Part shown: piece after piece, positions 46,201 through 57,480 of the stretch | How positions within the stretch are numbered: the first letter of the stretch is position 1 | How the letters are laid out: every line of letters begins with the position of its first letter | NCBI GenBank assembly: GCA_015680685.1 | Contig: MNCI01015631.1 | Location: 56,453 to 120,452 of the forward strand | Direction: 5' to 3' | DNA from: Gnetum montanum | Lineage: Eukaryota > Streptophyta > Gnetopsida > Gnetales > Gnetaceae | DNA length: 64,000 nt | Translations under genes and position numbers: made by a program | The notes under the pieces: generated by a model | Told to the model about the DNA's origin: nothing | Seen by the model: the letters and a program-made list of their open reading frames with translations, nothing else | Databases searched by the model: none

Positions 46201-47010
46201 CACCAAGAGGCAACGGTTCATATGTTGATGTCTATCGCTGTTAGCAAAGACCCACTGGCTGAAGAAAAAGCCATTCATGCTATCATGCTTCCCCCCATGG
46301 CCGAAGAACCATAGCCCACCCAGCTAACATTTCATGACAAGTCCATCAAAGATGACTCTGAAAAGGATCAAGTGACAACCGCACCTATGTTCATTACCAT
46401 CCGAGTGGGCCAGTACAAGATCTGCAGTGTACATGTTGATGATGGGGCTACCACCAACGTGATCCCATTTCCCATTGTGGACAAGTTGGGCTTGGTTGAT
46501 CAAATCAAGCCCACGGAAACTTCATGCCTTAAGTCCTTTAATGGGGAGTGTGTGGTGGTTAAGGGGACTATCTGCATCAACTTCGTGGTAGGAGAATAGT
46601 TCCCCACAAGCGTAGTATTCATCATGGTAGAGGAGATGCCTAGGTTCAACTTATTCCTAGGGAGATCATGGTTGGCTCAACTAAGGGTTGTTTTCTCACC
46701 AATACATCAGGAAATCCACTTACCCTATGTGGGAGGGGAAAAGGTAATTCACGATGACAAGGTGGCCACCAAGGCCATTAACAATGTGAACGCGGAGTAA
46801 GGTTCAGAGATAGAAATCTCTGAAAATGAAGCCCCTATTCAAAATGAAACACCACACTCAACAAATTAGCATGCCAAAACTACCAGTTCAAATGAAGAAA
46901 CCACGTGGGCCGAGTTGCCCTTTCAAACTGTAAGCAATAACATAAACGAATACCAATGCAAGGCCTCTTGGCCATATGCCTCGCCTAACGCACGTTGGGT
47001 TAGAAAGTAA
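43222..47010 (+). pseudogene. gag-protease of element C
   Basis: The N-terminal block lies at 43366-43581 (LPLDRQEVKDKHNF). A Ser/Thr/Pro-rich region follows to about 44390, then the gag core at 44396-44935 (QFTKYNWEGDLNMH, VMSLTGKALDWYRALP). Next come DHSKYTPLPINPSKLLKQL, the knuckle region HDYHQLCGHDTDYC (45388-45429), in which the first Cys lies out of frame, and four PFMVRIPP-like repeats (45617-45785). Protease shows VHVDDGATTNVIPFPIVDKLGL (46431-46500) and FNLFLGRSWLAQL (about 46640). The reading ends WPYASPNARWVRK then TAA at 47008. Numerous TAG codons, often where B has Gln, and a few frameshifts disable it. Confidence 0.88.
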
Positions 47011-47584
47011 TTGCATGACTAAAACTTATTTTTACATCACTTTAGTGAATTGTTATGTGTTCAATTGTATGATTTATGTTTCGCATTAAATTTCTTGTTT
47101 GTAGGATTTACATTTTACATGTGGTTGGTTGTTTGCATCGTTTACACTTTACACTAATCTTGTTGCTTGCATAATTTATAAATTTACATTAAGTTTACCG
47201 TATACATGATTTACATTCTACATTGAGTTTTCTCATTGCATTTTCCTTGTCGTCAAAAACTATTGCCATGGCTCGGAATGGCCTTAAACTACCATCGCGA
47301 CCTGAAATGACCTCAAACTAGCAACTTTACTTCCCTAAAACAAAGAATACAAAAAAAACTCATCATCATTAAGCAATGGCCAGAAATGGCCTTACACTAT
47401 TGTCATGGCCCGAAATGGCCTAAAACTAGCAAGGGCCCGAAATGGCCTTAAACTAAAATGAGAAGGCCCAAAAGGGGCTCAAACACATTAACAAAAAATT
47501 TTTAATTAAAACTTAAATAATTAGCCAAAGCAAAATGAAATAACTATTTCACGTTTTACTTTTCATTCAATTTTAGTCCATACA
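47011..47584 (+). repeat. Border region after protease, element C, with TTAAACT array
   Basis: No gene is present. Five units at about 47265-47455 carry ATGGCCCGAAATGGCCTTAAACTA or similar. The 3' end of the antisense gene lies directly beyond. The stretch 47030-47260 is AT-rich with CATTTACA-like words. Confidence 0.75.
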
Positions 47585-50500
47585 ATAATGTTTTCAAAAA
47601 TTTAAATCAAAAAACAAAAATAAAAATCTTTCGCTGCCACACTAAGTCTACGTCAGCGTCCCCATTTCCTATTCCACTGGGTCCTACACCTTCATTTGGA
47701 TCCTGCATAAGACATAAAACAACAAAAATATAGTAAATCAAAACTACAACAAGGTTCTTATGAAATAAATGGTGAACAATAAAGAATGACTAACCTGAGA
47801 TGGCCCCACATCCATTTTAGAGGGTATCTTATCCATTCTAGACGCTAGACATTGTAGGATCTCCACCTCGGTGAGGTTGGCCCAATTCTCCTCTTCCAGA
47901 TCAATGCTTACCACAACTTTTCCCTTCTCCACAACTATCCATCTAGGTGGCCCCATGGTAAAGGTGGCGGTGGTGGTTTCCCCAGAAGGTAAGGTCATTT
48001 CCCTTTTGGGAGACTCATTGACCACCACTTGTTGCGTGAACTTTTCATAAGCCCTAGCAGCACCAATTACATCAAGGAATAGCTTATGGATATGCAACTC
48101 AATGGAAGCATCCCAATATTTTTTACGATAGGCAACACGTTCCATTTTGTACATGTGCTTATGGTTCTTTTGTGCCTACCCCTATTTGTACAACTTTGCA
48201 CTATAATCTTTATAGTCTTGGTTCTTTTGGGCCAGAAGGTCCATCTGCATGCATTGTTCAATAATCTCACGGGTGGCCTCGTTCTTGCTCCATACGACTG
48301 TCCAGTATCTTGCATAGTCAATAACAACCATACGCCAACTACCGTTGCGAGTGTCACAGGCCAATAAAAACTTGTTTCTAGATCGAAGGTGCTCCAACTC
48401 GACGGCTTGGTTGGCCTTCTCTTTCTCAAGTTTTTGTACCCTCTTCTAGAGGTCCTCATTGACACGCCTACACTCCCACAACGAACGTGCTGAGTAGAGC
48501 ACACATTTGCTCATTTCCTCGTATACATCATGAGGAACCTCAATCACCTCTGGTGGGAGTACATGCACTGCGTCAACCTTGACCGCTTATCGAGGGTCCC
48601 ACTTGAGATGAGAAGCTATCAATCACACGTGGAAAGTGTTAGTCATAGTGCCATAGCAAAAATGAAACAACTTAGAGAGCTTAGCATAGTAATTTCAACA
48701 TACCTATCTCAGGATCAATCTGCCTTAGGTGATCAATCATGTCATCAACCACCCCCTCCATAAAAGTAAATTTATCAAGGGTCTCGGTCCATGGTCAGAG
48801 GCAGATCAAGGAAGAAGAGTTAGGGGCCTTAACAGTGGTGTCCGCTGCACAATAAAACATGTTAGCAGTGATGAAAATGAGGCCAACAAAGCTAATGAAT
48901 AACATAAACGATAGTGCAAATCTCCTACCCAGCAAATCCTCAAGGGTGATAGCAGGGGGATCGTCCATCAATACATTGTACAGCAAGCAATCAAACTCAC
49001 CAGCATCAAATTGTAGCCCTTCCCCTTCTAGCTAACTCAAAAGTGTGGTGGCATCCTCTTTAGTCATATGCCCCTCAGGTACTAGGGCACACTCTACAAA
49101 GGGATCATTAGTAGCAAGGACCTCTTCCTCTATGGTAGGTGCCTCTTCTTCCTCTACAATGGGGGCCCCTGCTTCAGGGGCCAAAACCTCTTCTTCTTCT
49201 TCTTCTTCTGTTAAACACGTCTAAGGTAAGCAGGCTAGTCTAACACTAAATGGGAACTACTTGACGAAACAACTAAATATACTTACCAATGGTGGGTTGC
49301 ACCTTGCGAACTTTGAATCGCAACTTTCTCCCCTTTTCTTCATTAGTACGGGGAGTTTCTTCCATAGGATGAGACTTTTTATGTTCCAACCTGCTCTTCA
49401 CCATTTCAGCAATGAGATGTGTCCCCCTTAACACATTGCCTATGGTACTGGGAGGCACATCTCCAACACTATTTGGGGCACGAAAGGTACGTCCCACCTG
49501 ATCCTTCATAGTTATCGAAAGAGATTTCCCAATAGCTTCTAGGGGATCTTGGGATCGGGTGGTGCAAAACACTTGGCAAATCCATGGTTTGGATATCTAG
49601 GTGTAGCCCTGCTACACCCAAGCAGCATTATCATGGACTACCAAGAATTCCGCAAACCTTCGCAGCCAAGCTATGAAGAAGGCGTAGTGTACATTGAAAT
49701 GGGCATCAAGCTTCTCACGGAGCTTGACCATTTCAACTCGTAGACCTTCAGAGAGGTACTTGGCCCAATCGTAATAGGTTCCTTCTTCCATGACATCCCA
49801 CATGATCCAAGCCTACTATACTTCAAGGATTTTCCCTTGGGAGAGTAGCTTGGGAAAGGCATGGGCCCAGAAGATAGGGTAAACTGTTTGGGCCACCGCT
49901 AGCTTGACCTTATGGATGTAAATCCCCTTTTGGTTCTTGCTTATCCCCAGCCATTCCTCTATGTCCCCCTAATGGTTGACATCTTTACTATTCTTTTCCC
50001 CTACAGGGAGACCATTATAGGAAACACCGAAAAGATCTGCAAAAAGTTTGTCATTCATTTCAAACACAACCCGCACATTGTGAACCCATGTGTGGAATCA
50101 GTCAGCCTTTTCAGAAAAGGAATCAACTAGGGAGAGCATTTCAGTAGCCGAGACACTTGGATTTACTGCTAGGAATAAATCCATAAGCCTAGCCTCCTGA
50201 ACATTGTGAACCAGTGTAGCTGGGGCACGATTGCAAAGCCAATGCTGAGTCTCATCCACCTCCCCATACTTGAAGAAGAGGTTCATTTCATCATGCCCAG
50301 AGGTAATTACTATAACCTCTTGGGATTCGCTTGCTACTGTAATAACCAACAATGAAATTAGCAAAAAGCAAAAACAATATCATCACTTGAATACATGAAA
50401 AGGAATGCATAATTTAACACACTAGGTCTAAATGGCGTAGGGAAGGGTGGAATTTCCACCAGAATGTCTTCTACGGTAAGCAGTCAGTGATTGTTCCATT

Positions 50501-52279
50501 CCCTATCCAACTAGCCAACCTCCTTACATTTCAAAAAGAACTTGGCATACTTGGTTGGGTAGGTTCTGAAATCAAGTTTGAGTTGTTCTATGATGCCAGC
50601 ATGTATGTTCCTAGTAGAAGAGAACTCTTGCAAAGCCGTTTGGGCCAACGCCAATGTATCTACGTTACTATGAAGACCATCCTTATCAATGTAAAACTTG
50701 GCAACATGTAAAATATGGTAATTATTTTGACTAGCATGAGGAAAATGATACAACATGTTTTAAGACATCTTCATAGGACTCACCTGTCAGCACAATAAAT
50801 GGTTCTAGATGGATTTTGGAAGTAGGTGCCTATGTGACGAACAATGAACAATGTGTTGTATTGGTGATAACATTGAAATCCAAGCATGTTCCAAATCCAA
50901 CTTAAACATCTTAAGCCTCTTGGGCATTAGTTTGAGCCTTCTTCCCCTTCGCCTTCGATCGACCCATTATCCATGAACTTCAAAATTCCTCGGTTTGCCC
51001 CGGGCAACAACGTTTCAGTAAGTACAGTGGTTGTTTTAACCGATAAATGTGACCACACGATCACAGTAAAATGGCAAAGGAGGAACTCTAGGAAGTCCCG
51101 TGCACCCTCCTGAAGCTAGACTGCCTGATGTCCTACTAGTGCATGAGGAGGGGGGACATTGGTCACGGGTTCACTAAGGTAGCTCAGGACTCCTACCAAC
51201 TCGACGACACCTTGCACAGCATAACGGCTATGCCCCACATAGCATAACGTAGTAGGTACACCTTGCATAGTGTAGCAGTTAGGCCTTGCATATCGTAGCA
51301 TAGTGGGCATACCCTACCTAGCGTAGCATAGTAGGCATGGTCTACCCAATGTAGCGTAACAACTACACCTTGCATAAAGGTAACGATCACATTATGTGCA
51401 ACATAACAAGACGACTGCACCCCATGCAGTGTAGCAAAGTGGCAAGTATGACATACAATAATATAACAAGTGTGATAGAGTAACAAGTACAATAGGAGTA
51501 ACAACATAATAAGCATGGAAAAATAGCAGTAACAGTATAACAACGTAGCAGCGTAGTGGGCTTGCCAGTATAGCAGCGTGACAGATCTGCCAGTGTAGCA
51601 GCGTAATAGGCCTGTCAATATAACAGCGTAGCGTAACAGGAACTAAAATGTAACACAGTAATAGTCACACTAATGAAAAGAAACATGGCTTAAGACAAAC
51701 ACACATAGTGTTCCTGTTGCCCCAGCCCTGCCCCACTGCATGAGATATAGCAAAATACGATACAAGAAAATAAACTCCCCTTTGCACATACTACGCTGTG
51801 TGGGGCAGATGCTACACTACCCCAAAAAAACTTGGCAAACAAAAATCCCCTCCAACGACGATACACTATGCTGAGCATGTGCTATGCTACCGAGAACCAT
51901 CCAAACCCCTGCAATGGTGCATTGTTCATTCCCAATAATAGTGGCCGCGGCAGTGTCACGCGCGGCCGTAGTGTAGTGACCGTTATTATTGCAACGCTAA
52001 GTGGTGACAGCCATGGCGTAGCAACCAAAATGGCAACCAAAAGCAGTAACAATAGTCACAATGTAGCAACAATGGCAACCATGGAAACCAAGACACTAAC
52101 AGCAATGGCAATCCAACTTCATAAATTACACAACGAAAACAAGGGTAGCGTAGCGACATACTGGGCGGATGGAGGTTCCTATCGCTCCTCAACACGTGCC
52201 TTGGGGAGATGTCATAGGGTACACCCCCTTTGTTTAGGTTGGCAAGCCCTTAATGCTTGCGCTCACTCTTGCACACCAT
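47585..52279 (-). pseudogene. Antisense split gene of element C, HAD/NIF-like plus coiled coil
   Basis: Minus-strand exons by comparison with A and B: 52279-52162, about 51212-50784, about 50697-50423, 50333-49287, 49207-48929, 48844-48704, 48615-47795, and 47702 to about 47585. Exon 2 shows VVELVGVL, DFLEFLLCHFTVIVWSH and NTLFIVRHIGTYFQNPS. Its first strand and acceptor have been replaced by array sequence. Exon 4 shows RRFAEFLVVHD and GRKLRFKVRKVQPTIGK. Exon 7 holds the coiled coil and WANLTEVEILQCLASRM. The exon 6 and 7 borders are intact, and exon 6 has the same length (141) as in A. Stops (TAA in exon 1) and a lost final stop show decay. Function unknown. Confidence 0.8.
51213..51645. 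repeat. TAGCGTAGCA array in intron 1 of the antisense gene, element C
   Basis: About twenty-five words such as GTAGCGTAACA, TAGCGTAGCATAG and GCAGCGTAGTGG follow exon 2 of the antisense gene, and the array runs up to its first codons. The motif is the one found in LTR C. Peptides readable here are repeat artefacts. Confidence 0.82.
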
Positions 52280-52625
52280 TGTCTGCTCACAAACTTGGGC
52301 GTATCAGTTGTGTCAACTGCTACGCTATGACTGCTACGTTGTCTCTCAGTTCAACTGCACTACACTTTGGGTGTGGGGTGTAGGCTTTGATAGTGAAAGT
52401 AACTAGATTACCATGGGGTAACCCCCTATTTATAGCCCATGGGGTCAAAACACATGTTACTTTCATCTCTCGCATGTAACACAGAATGTTTTGCATTTCA
52501 TGTGTGACATGCGGCACCCCTGTCTACTATAGCGTAGCAGGGGATATTCTTGTTTCCTACAACATAGCATGGATCTATTGCAGCGTAGCACGTAGAGGCA
52601 TTAAATTTTTTTTACTTCATTTTCA
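52280..52625 (-). promoter_or_regulatory. Promoter of the antisense gene, element C
   Basis: TATAAATA on the minus strand (plus coordinates 52427-52434) within GGGCTATAAATAGGGG lies about 148 bases upstream of the ATG at 52279. It matches copy A in sequence and distance. No gene is visible between this promoter and the array at 52640. Confidence 0.7.
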
Positions 52626-53044
52626 TAATTTTACATGATTGCGGTCTGCTATGACCTTAAACTGGCAACCTTGACTTACAACGTTACATTGTTACGGTCT
52701 GTTATGACTTAAACTGGCAATCTTAACATTCCCTTTATGTTTTAAACCTATTGACGGTCCACTAAGACCTTAAACTGGCAATTCCAAATTACAACGTTAC
52801 AGGACTGTGGTATGCTATGACCTTAAACTGGTAATTTTAGCATTCACTTTACATTTTTTTTACAACCCAATGATGGTCTGCCAAGACCTTAAACTGACAA
52901 ATTCAATTTACACATTTTGCTTAGTAGCGGTCCACTAAGACCTTAAACTAGCAGTTTCCCTATATTGCATCATTGTTTTACATGTATCCACTACATGTTG
53001 TTGCCTCAAACAGGTATCACTTAACTTGGTCTGTTTGCTTATTG
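52626..53044 (+). repeat. Module-border array before RT, element C
   Basis: Five to six units at about 52640-52955 carry GGTCTGCTATGACCTTAAACTGGCA or close forms with 55-65-base spacing. A short stretch with AAACAGGTATCACTTAACTT leads into pol. No gene is present. Confidence 0.8.
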
Positions 53045-54660
53045 TGGCAGGTTCAACTAAAAAAATGGCTATGCATGATGACCTTCATTCGCCTTTGACC
53101 CTGACGGGTCCCCACAGCATATTTACAAGATGCTTGAATTTAGAGTTGGTAGACGTTGAATCATCCTCTTGTGACACTTACATAGCATCCTTAGAAACAC
53201 CCATGGACTAGCCTGAACACCTAGTCCAGGCCCTAGACTTAAGGGCTGAGGATGTGATTGAGGACCCTCTTATTGAAATCCCTGTAACTACATCTAGAGG
53301 TGAGGCAAAAACCTTAAAAGTTAGCTCCCTATTAGATCCACAGGTGTAACAAAACATTTCACAAGTTCTTAATAACAATGTCAAAGTGTTTGGGTGGTCA
53401 TATGAAGACATGCCGAGCCTGGACCCGTGACTCATACAACACAATATTATCCTAGACCCACGTGTTAAGGCAGTTAAACAAAAAGTTCACAAAATCAAAC
53501 CAGACATTGCCTTAGCTATACAAGATGAAATTACCAAACTCTATCAAGATAGTTTCATTCGGGCAGTCGATTACTCGGATTGGGTCTCCAACATTGTAGT
53601 CTTATCCAAGAAGACTGGAAGCATACAAATTTGTATAGACTTTTGGGATTTAAATAGGGCAAAAATTAAGGATGACTTCTCATTGCCAAGTATCGATCAA
53701 CTTATCGAAACTACAGCTGGTTATGCCTTACTATCCTTCATGGATGGGTTCTTAGGCTATAATCAGATTCATATATACCCAGAGCATCAATTGGCAACTA
53801 CCTTCATGACCCCTTGGGGAACGTTTTGTTACAAAATGATGTCCTTTGGGCTAAAAAACACTAGAGCAACATATCAACAAGCAATGACATATATATTTAG
53901 TGATTACCTCTTGGAACGGTTAAATGACTACATTAACGACATAGTAGTTAAGTCTAAGGAGGCTACTGAACACCCTAACAATCTAGATGTAGTCCTCCAA
54001 CATTATCATAGGCATGACCTCTACCTTAACCCTAGAAAATGTATTTTCAGAGTAAAAACTGGATGCATGTTAGGTTTTGTAGTGTTAGAAACAGGGATAC
54101 CAGTGGACCCTGATAAAGTTAAGGCCATTGTTAACCTAGCACCACCTACAAACCTTAAAGAGTTTTGTGGGTTGCAGGGCAAGGTGTAGTTTATAAGAAG
54201 GTTTATTGCAAGGTTAATAGACAAACTACACTCGATGCAACACCTTCTTAAGAAGGGAGTCGACTTTGAGTGGATAGATCAATGTTAAGAAGCCTTCAAT
54301 AACATAAAGAAAGAGCTTTTGCATCTTCTAACTATTTACCCACCACAGAGGGATAGGCCTTTCTATATCTATTTTTCCACCTCAGACACATCTATTGTTG
54401 CACTACTATGTCAAAAGAGAGATGATAGGTCTGAAATCCCAATCTATTACTTAAGTCATGCATTAATAGCAAGCAAAGCAAAGCACAACAAAGTGGAGAG
54501 AAATTATCTTTCCCTAGTGTTTGCACTAAAAAATGGAGACATTACCTATTTCGCAGTAACATTAACATCATATGTAAAAGCAACATACTTCGGGCTCTCA
54601 CAACCAACTTATACGAGAGTAGTAGAATATCCTAATGGAAAGCCATAACTGCAGAATTCA
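53045..54660 (+). pseudogene. Reverse transcriptase-RNase H of element C
   Basis: The pre-RT block (FTRCLNLELVDVE, DVIEDPLIEIP) is followed by RT with ICIDFWDLNRA, TPWGTFCYKMMSFGLKN and LNPRKCIFRVKTG, then the first RNase H (PFYIYFSTSDTSIVALLCQ, PIYYLSHALI). The catalytic site reads NDYINDIVVKS: the first Asp of the YVDD pair is Asn, which should abolish polymerase activity. TAG codons occur near 53209, 53347 and 54187, and the RNase H frame shifts near 54530. The order and sequence agree with B. Confidence 0.9.
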
Positions 54661-55200
54661 ATCTACATTATGTGGCACAAACATCTACAAATGGTCAAGC
54701 AATAGCCACACAGCTTACAACTTCACCCATTAACGACCAAGCAATAATAGAGCATGAGTTTATAGATGAGCATGTCAATAGCATAAGCCCCATGCCATCA
54801 AATTTTGAGGCTAGTTTACATTTTGACAATGCTTCAACTACACAAGGTGGTAGTGCCTCTACTATCATTACATTTCCCTCTAGGGAAATTCAACCCTTTG
54901 CATACCATTTTGCATTCCTTTGCACAAACAACATAGCCAAGTACGAAGGACTCCTTAGGGGCCTTCTAGTAGCCCAAGAGTTGAGGATCCAACACTTAGC
55001 AATTTAGGGCAATTTGCAGCTAGTTATCAACCAGATCATTGAAATCTATGCTTGCAAACCTCCACATCTACAACCTTATTGCAATTTAGCCAAAATTCTA
55101 CTAAAATAGTTTGCAACTTTAGACATCCAACACAATCGCCATAACGAAAACACTATAGTTTATGTGCTATCCACATTAGCCTAAAATGTGCCATCACACA
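54661..55200 (+). pseudogene. Second RNase H of element C
   Basis: LHFDNASTTQGGSASTII, TNNIAKYEGLLRGLLVAQEL and later HNRHNENTIVYVLSTLA are the counterparts of the aRNase H of B (NFDEAST, NNIAEYEGLL). The conserved Glu of AEYE is Lys here, so it is probably inactive. Stops at 55005 and 55110 interrupt it. Confidence 0.75.
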
Positions 55201-56537
55201 TGTTTGCTACTCTACTTGCCTCAATAGTGACATGCACTGATCCTATCACTCACACTCTCCACATTACATCCGTAGGCATGACTCAAACCCAAGAGTGGTA
55301 TGACAACATTAAAGCATACCTCCAACATGGCAAGCCCCCACATGGCTTGACATCTACTCAAAAGGATGCAATACAGAAGTGAGCTCGACAATATGTCCTT
55401 GTAGGAGACAACACCTTATGCAAACACTCTTATGATGGGATATTGCTAGCTTGCGTTAACAATGATGAATCACAAAAGATTGTTGATGAAGTCTATGAGG
55501 GATTGTGTGGAGGACACATAGCTCCTAAGGCTATGGTAGAAAAAATCAGATGCTTAGGCTACTACTGGCCCTACATAGAATGTGATTACCTTTCCAAGGT
55601 TAGAACATGCAATATATCTTAATGTCATGTGAATCTCATACACGTGTCACCAACCGAACTGCATACCACACAAATTACATGGTCCTTCCAACGTTGGAAA
55701 CTAGATATCATAGGATCCATCATGCCTAACTCTTCTACAGGACATAGCTTCATTATCACCACAACCGAATACTTCACAAAGTGAGTAGAAGCTATCCCCC
55801 TCAGAAAGACCACGTCCCAATAGGTTTGCCAATTCATCTTGGATAACATAGTAACACGCTATGGTCTTCACATGACTATTGTGACTGACAACGGGCCACA
55901 ATTTAGTAGCATAGAAACCAAAACATTTTGTGCAAACCTTGGCATCAAATAATCTTTTTTGTCACCGTATTATCCCTAGGAAAATGGCCAAGTAGAAGCA
56001 ACCAACAAGGTCATCATCAGTTTGTTCAAAAAGATGCTTAGTAGTAGCAAGAGGCGATGGCATGAGCAAATCCTCTACATGTTGTGGGCTTACCGCATGA
56101 CATGCAGGACGGCTACAGGTAAGGCTCCATATAGTCTTGTGTATGGATATGAAGTAGTGTTACATCTTGAATTGTAGGTTCCATCACTTCTGATGATCCT
56201 TTCAAATGTCATCGATGATGCTCAAAACAACAAGTCAAGGATCATTGATCTTGACTTTGTAGAGGAAGAGTGTGCCAAAACACTTGATCGCATTGAATGG
56301 TACCAAGATAAGCAAAGGCAGAAGCATCACTACAACTTACATCAACGACCGATCAAAAAGGGGGACCTAGTCCTCAAGGTCATTCATGAACTTATGAGAA
56401 AATTCTCAGCCAACTGGGAAGGCCCTTTCATAGTCATGAAAGCCTATGAGAATGGGGCATTCAAGCTGGTCGATATGGATGGCAACAAGTTCGCAAATCT
56501 CATTAACCACTTGTACCTCAAGCCATACTACATTTGA
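55201..56537 (+). pseudogene. Integrase of element C
   Basis: The HHCC region shows YEGLCGGH and RTCNIS, where the second Cys is Ser. The core shows WKLDIIGSI, TDNGPQF and NGQVEATNK, supplying D, D and E. The C-terminal part has an open 114-residue stretch (56193-56537) with LRKTTSQ-type DNA contacts upstream and NWEGPFIVMKAYENGAF at its centre. It ends HLYLKPYYI then TGA at 56535. TAA or TAG replaces Gln near 55620 and 55975, and TGA replaces Trp near 55783. Confidence 0.9.
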
Positions 56538-57480
56538 TGCAAAGGATTACAGCAGATACAGAGCAAGGTAAGCAGAACATCCGCTACGATGTAAAACTAG
56601 CATAGATAGTCTGCTATGACTATAAACTAGCACAGATAGTCCGCTATGACTATAAACTGGCACAGATAGTCTGCTATGACTATAAACTAGCACAACACAT
56701 CCTTGGGCTATGACATAAAACTGGCATTCACAGCATGGTCTACTACGACCTCAAACTAGCCATCCACCAGTCTAACATAGCCAACAGTCTACCAAGACTT
56801 TAAAATGGGTTCATAGTGCAATGCTTCCCAACACACACATGTGACTCTTGTGAACAAGTGAGCATGCACACTTTCAAACACCTTGGACAACATGGGGTGG
56901 GACATTGCAATTCTAGAATGTAGTTCACATCATCAAAGAAAAACCCTCTGGAAAACATGTAGCGTCATCGCCCCTGGCATCTTGTTGACCTTTCAGAGCT
57001 ACCGCTACCATAGCTAATTATCCTGGCAGTAGCTCTTTCCGTCAGCACCTACTGATAGAGTCCTAGCACTATTGTGGCCTAGCCACAAGGTTGCCATCAT
57101 CTGAGTCCAAAATGCATTCAGCTGTTAGGCTTCTCACCTTGTAGTTGAACTGCATGATGTTTACCTTGGGCAAGGAATCCTGAGTACATGCATCACCACC
57201 ACTCCTAGCCTCTTTAGTCCTAACCTTTCTAGCCTGCCTCTACCAGAACCAGTGCTGGCCTTCCTGCTTTGGACATTACGCATGTCAGACACAACACTTG
57301 CCATTTTGGTAGTGTACAAAGTAAGCAGGACTTCACCCTCACTTCATTTCATGGTTTCCTTTTCTGGTTTTCTCTTTATTGTGTTTGCAAGATAAAGCCA
57401 AGATGGTGTCATTTAGGATGTGCTTTGCCATGAGAGCAAGGCACTACACTATTCCAAAGCACCTACTTCAATTAGCCTAG
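56538..57480 (+). repeat. Post-integrase array and tail of element C
   Basis: About seven units at 56580-56800 carry GTCTGCTATGACTATAAACTAGCACA with a regular 35-base period in the first four. The stretch 56820-57480 is non-coding and shows no match to LTR C, so the polypurine tract and 3' LTR are not recognised. Confidence 0.75.

Larger units (their letters stand above)
40374..57480 (+). mobile_element. Element C: Tat/Ogre-like retrotransposon lacking 3' LTR
   Basis: This element has a plus-strand LTR, primer-binding site, gag-protease, antisense split gene, RT, two RNase H domains and integrase in the same order as B. It is the closest relative of A (same LTR family). A second LTR does not appear downstream. 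Sequence after the integrase tail changes character at about 57480, which I take as the approximate truncation point. Confidence 0.9.
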
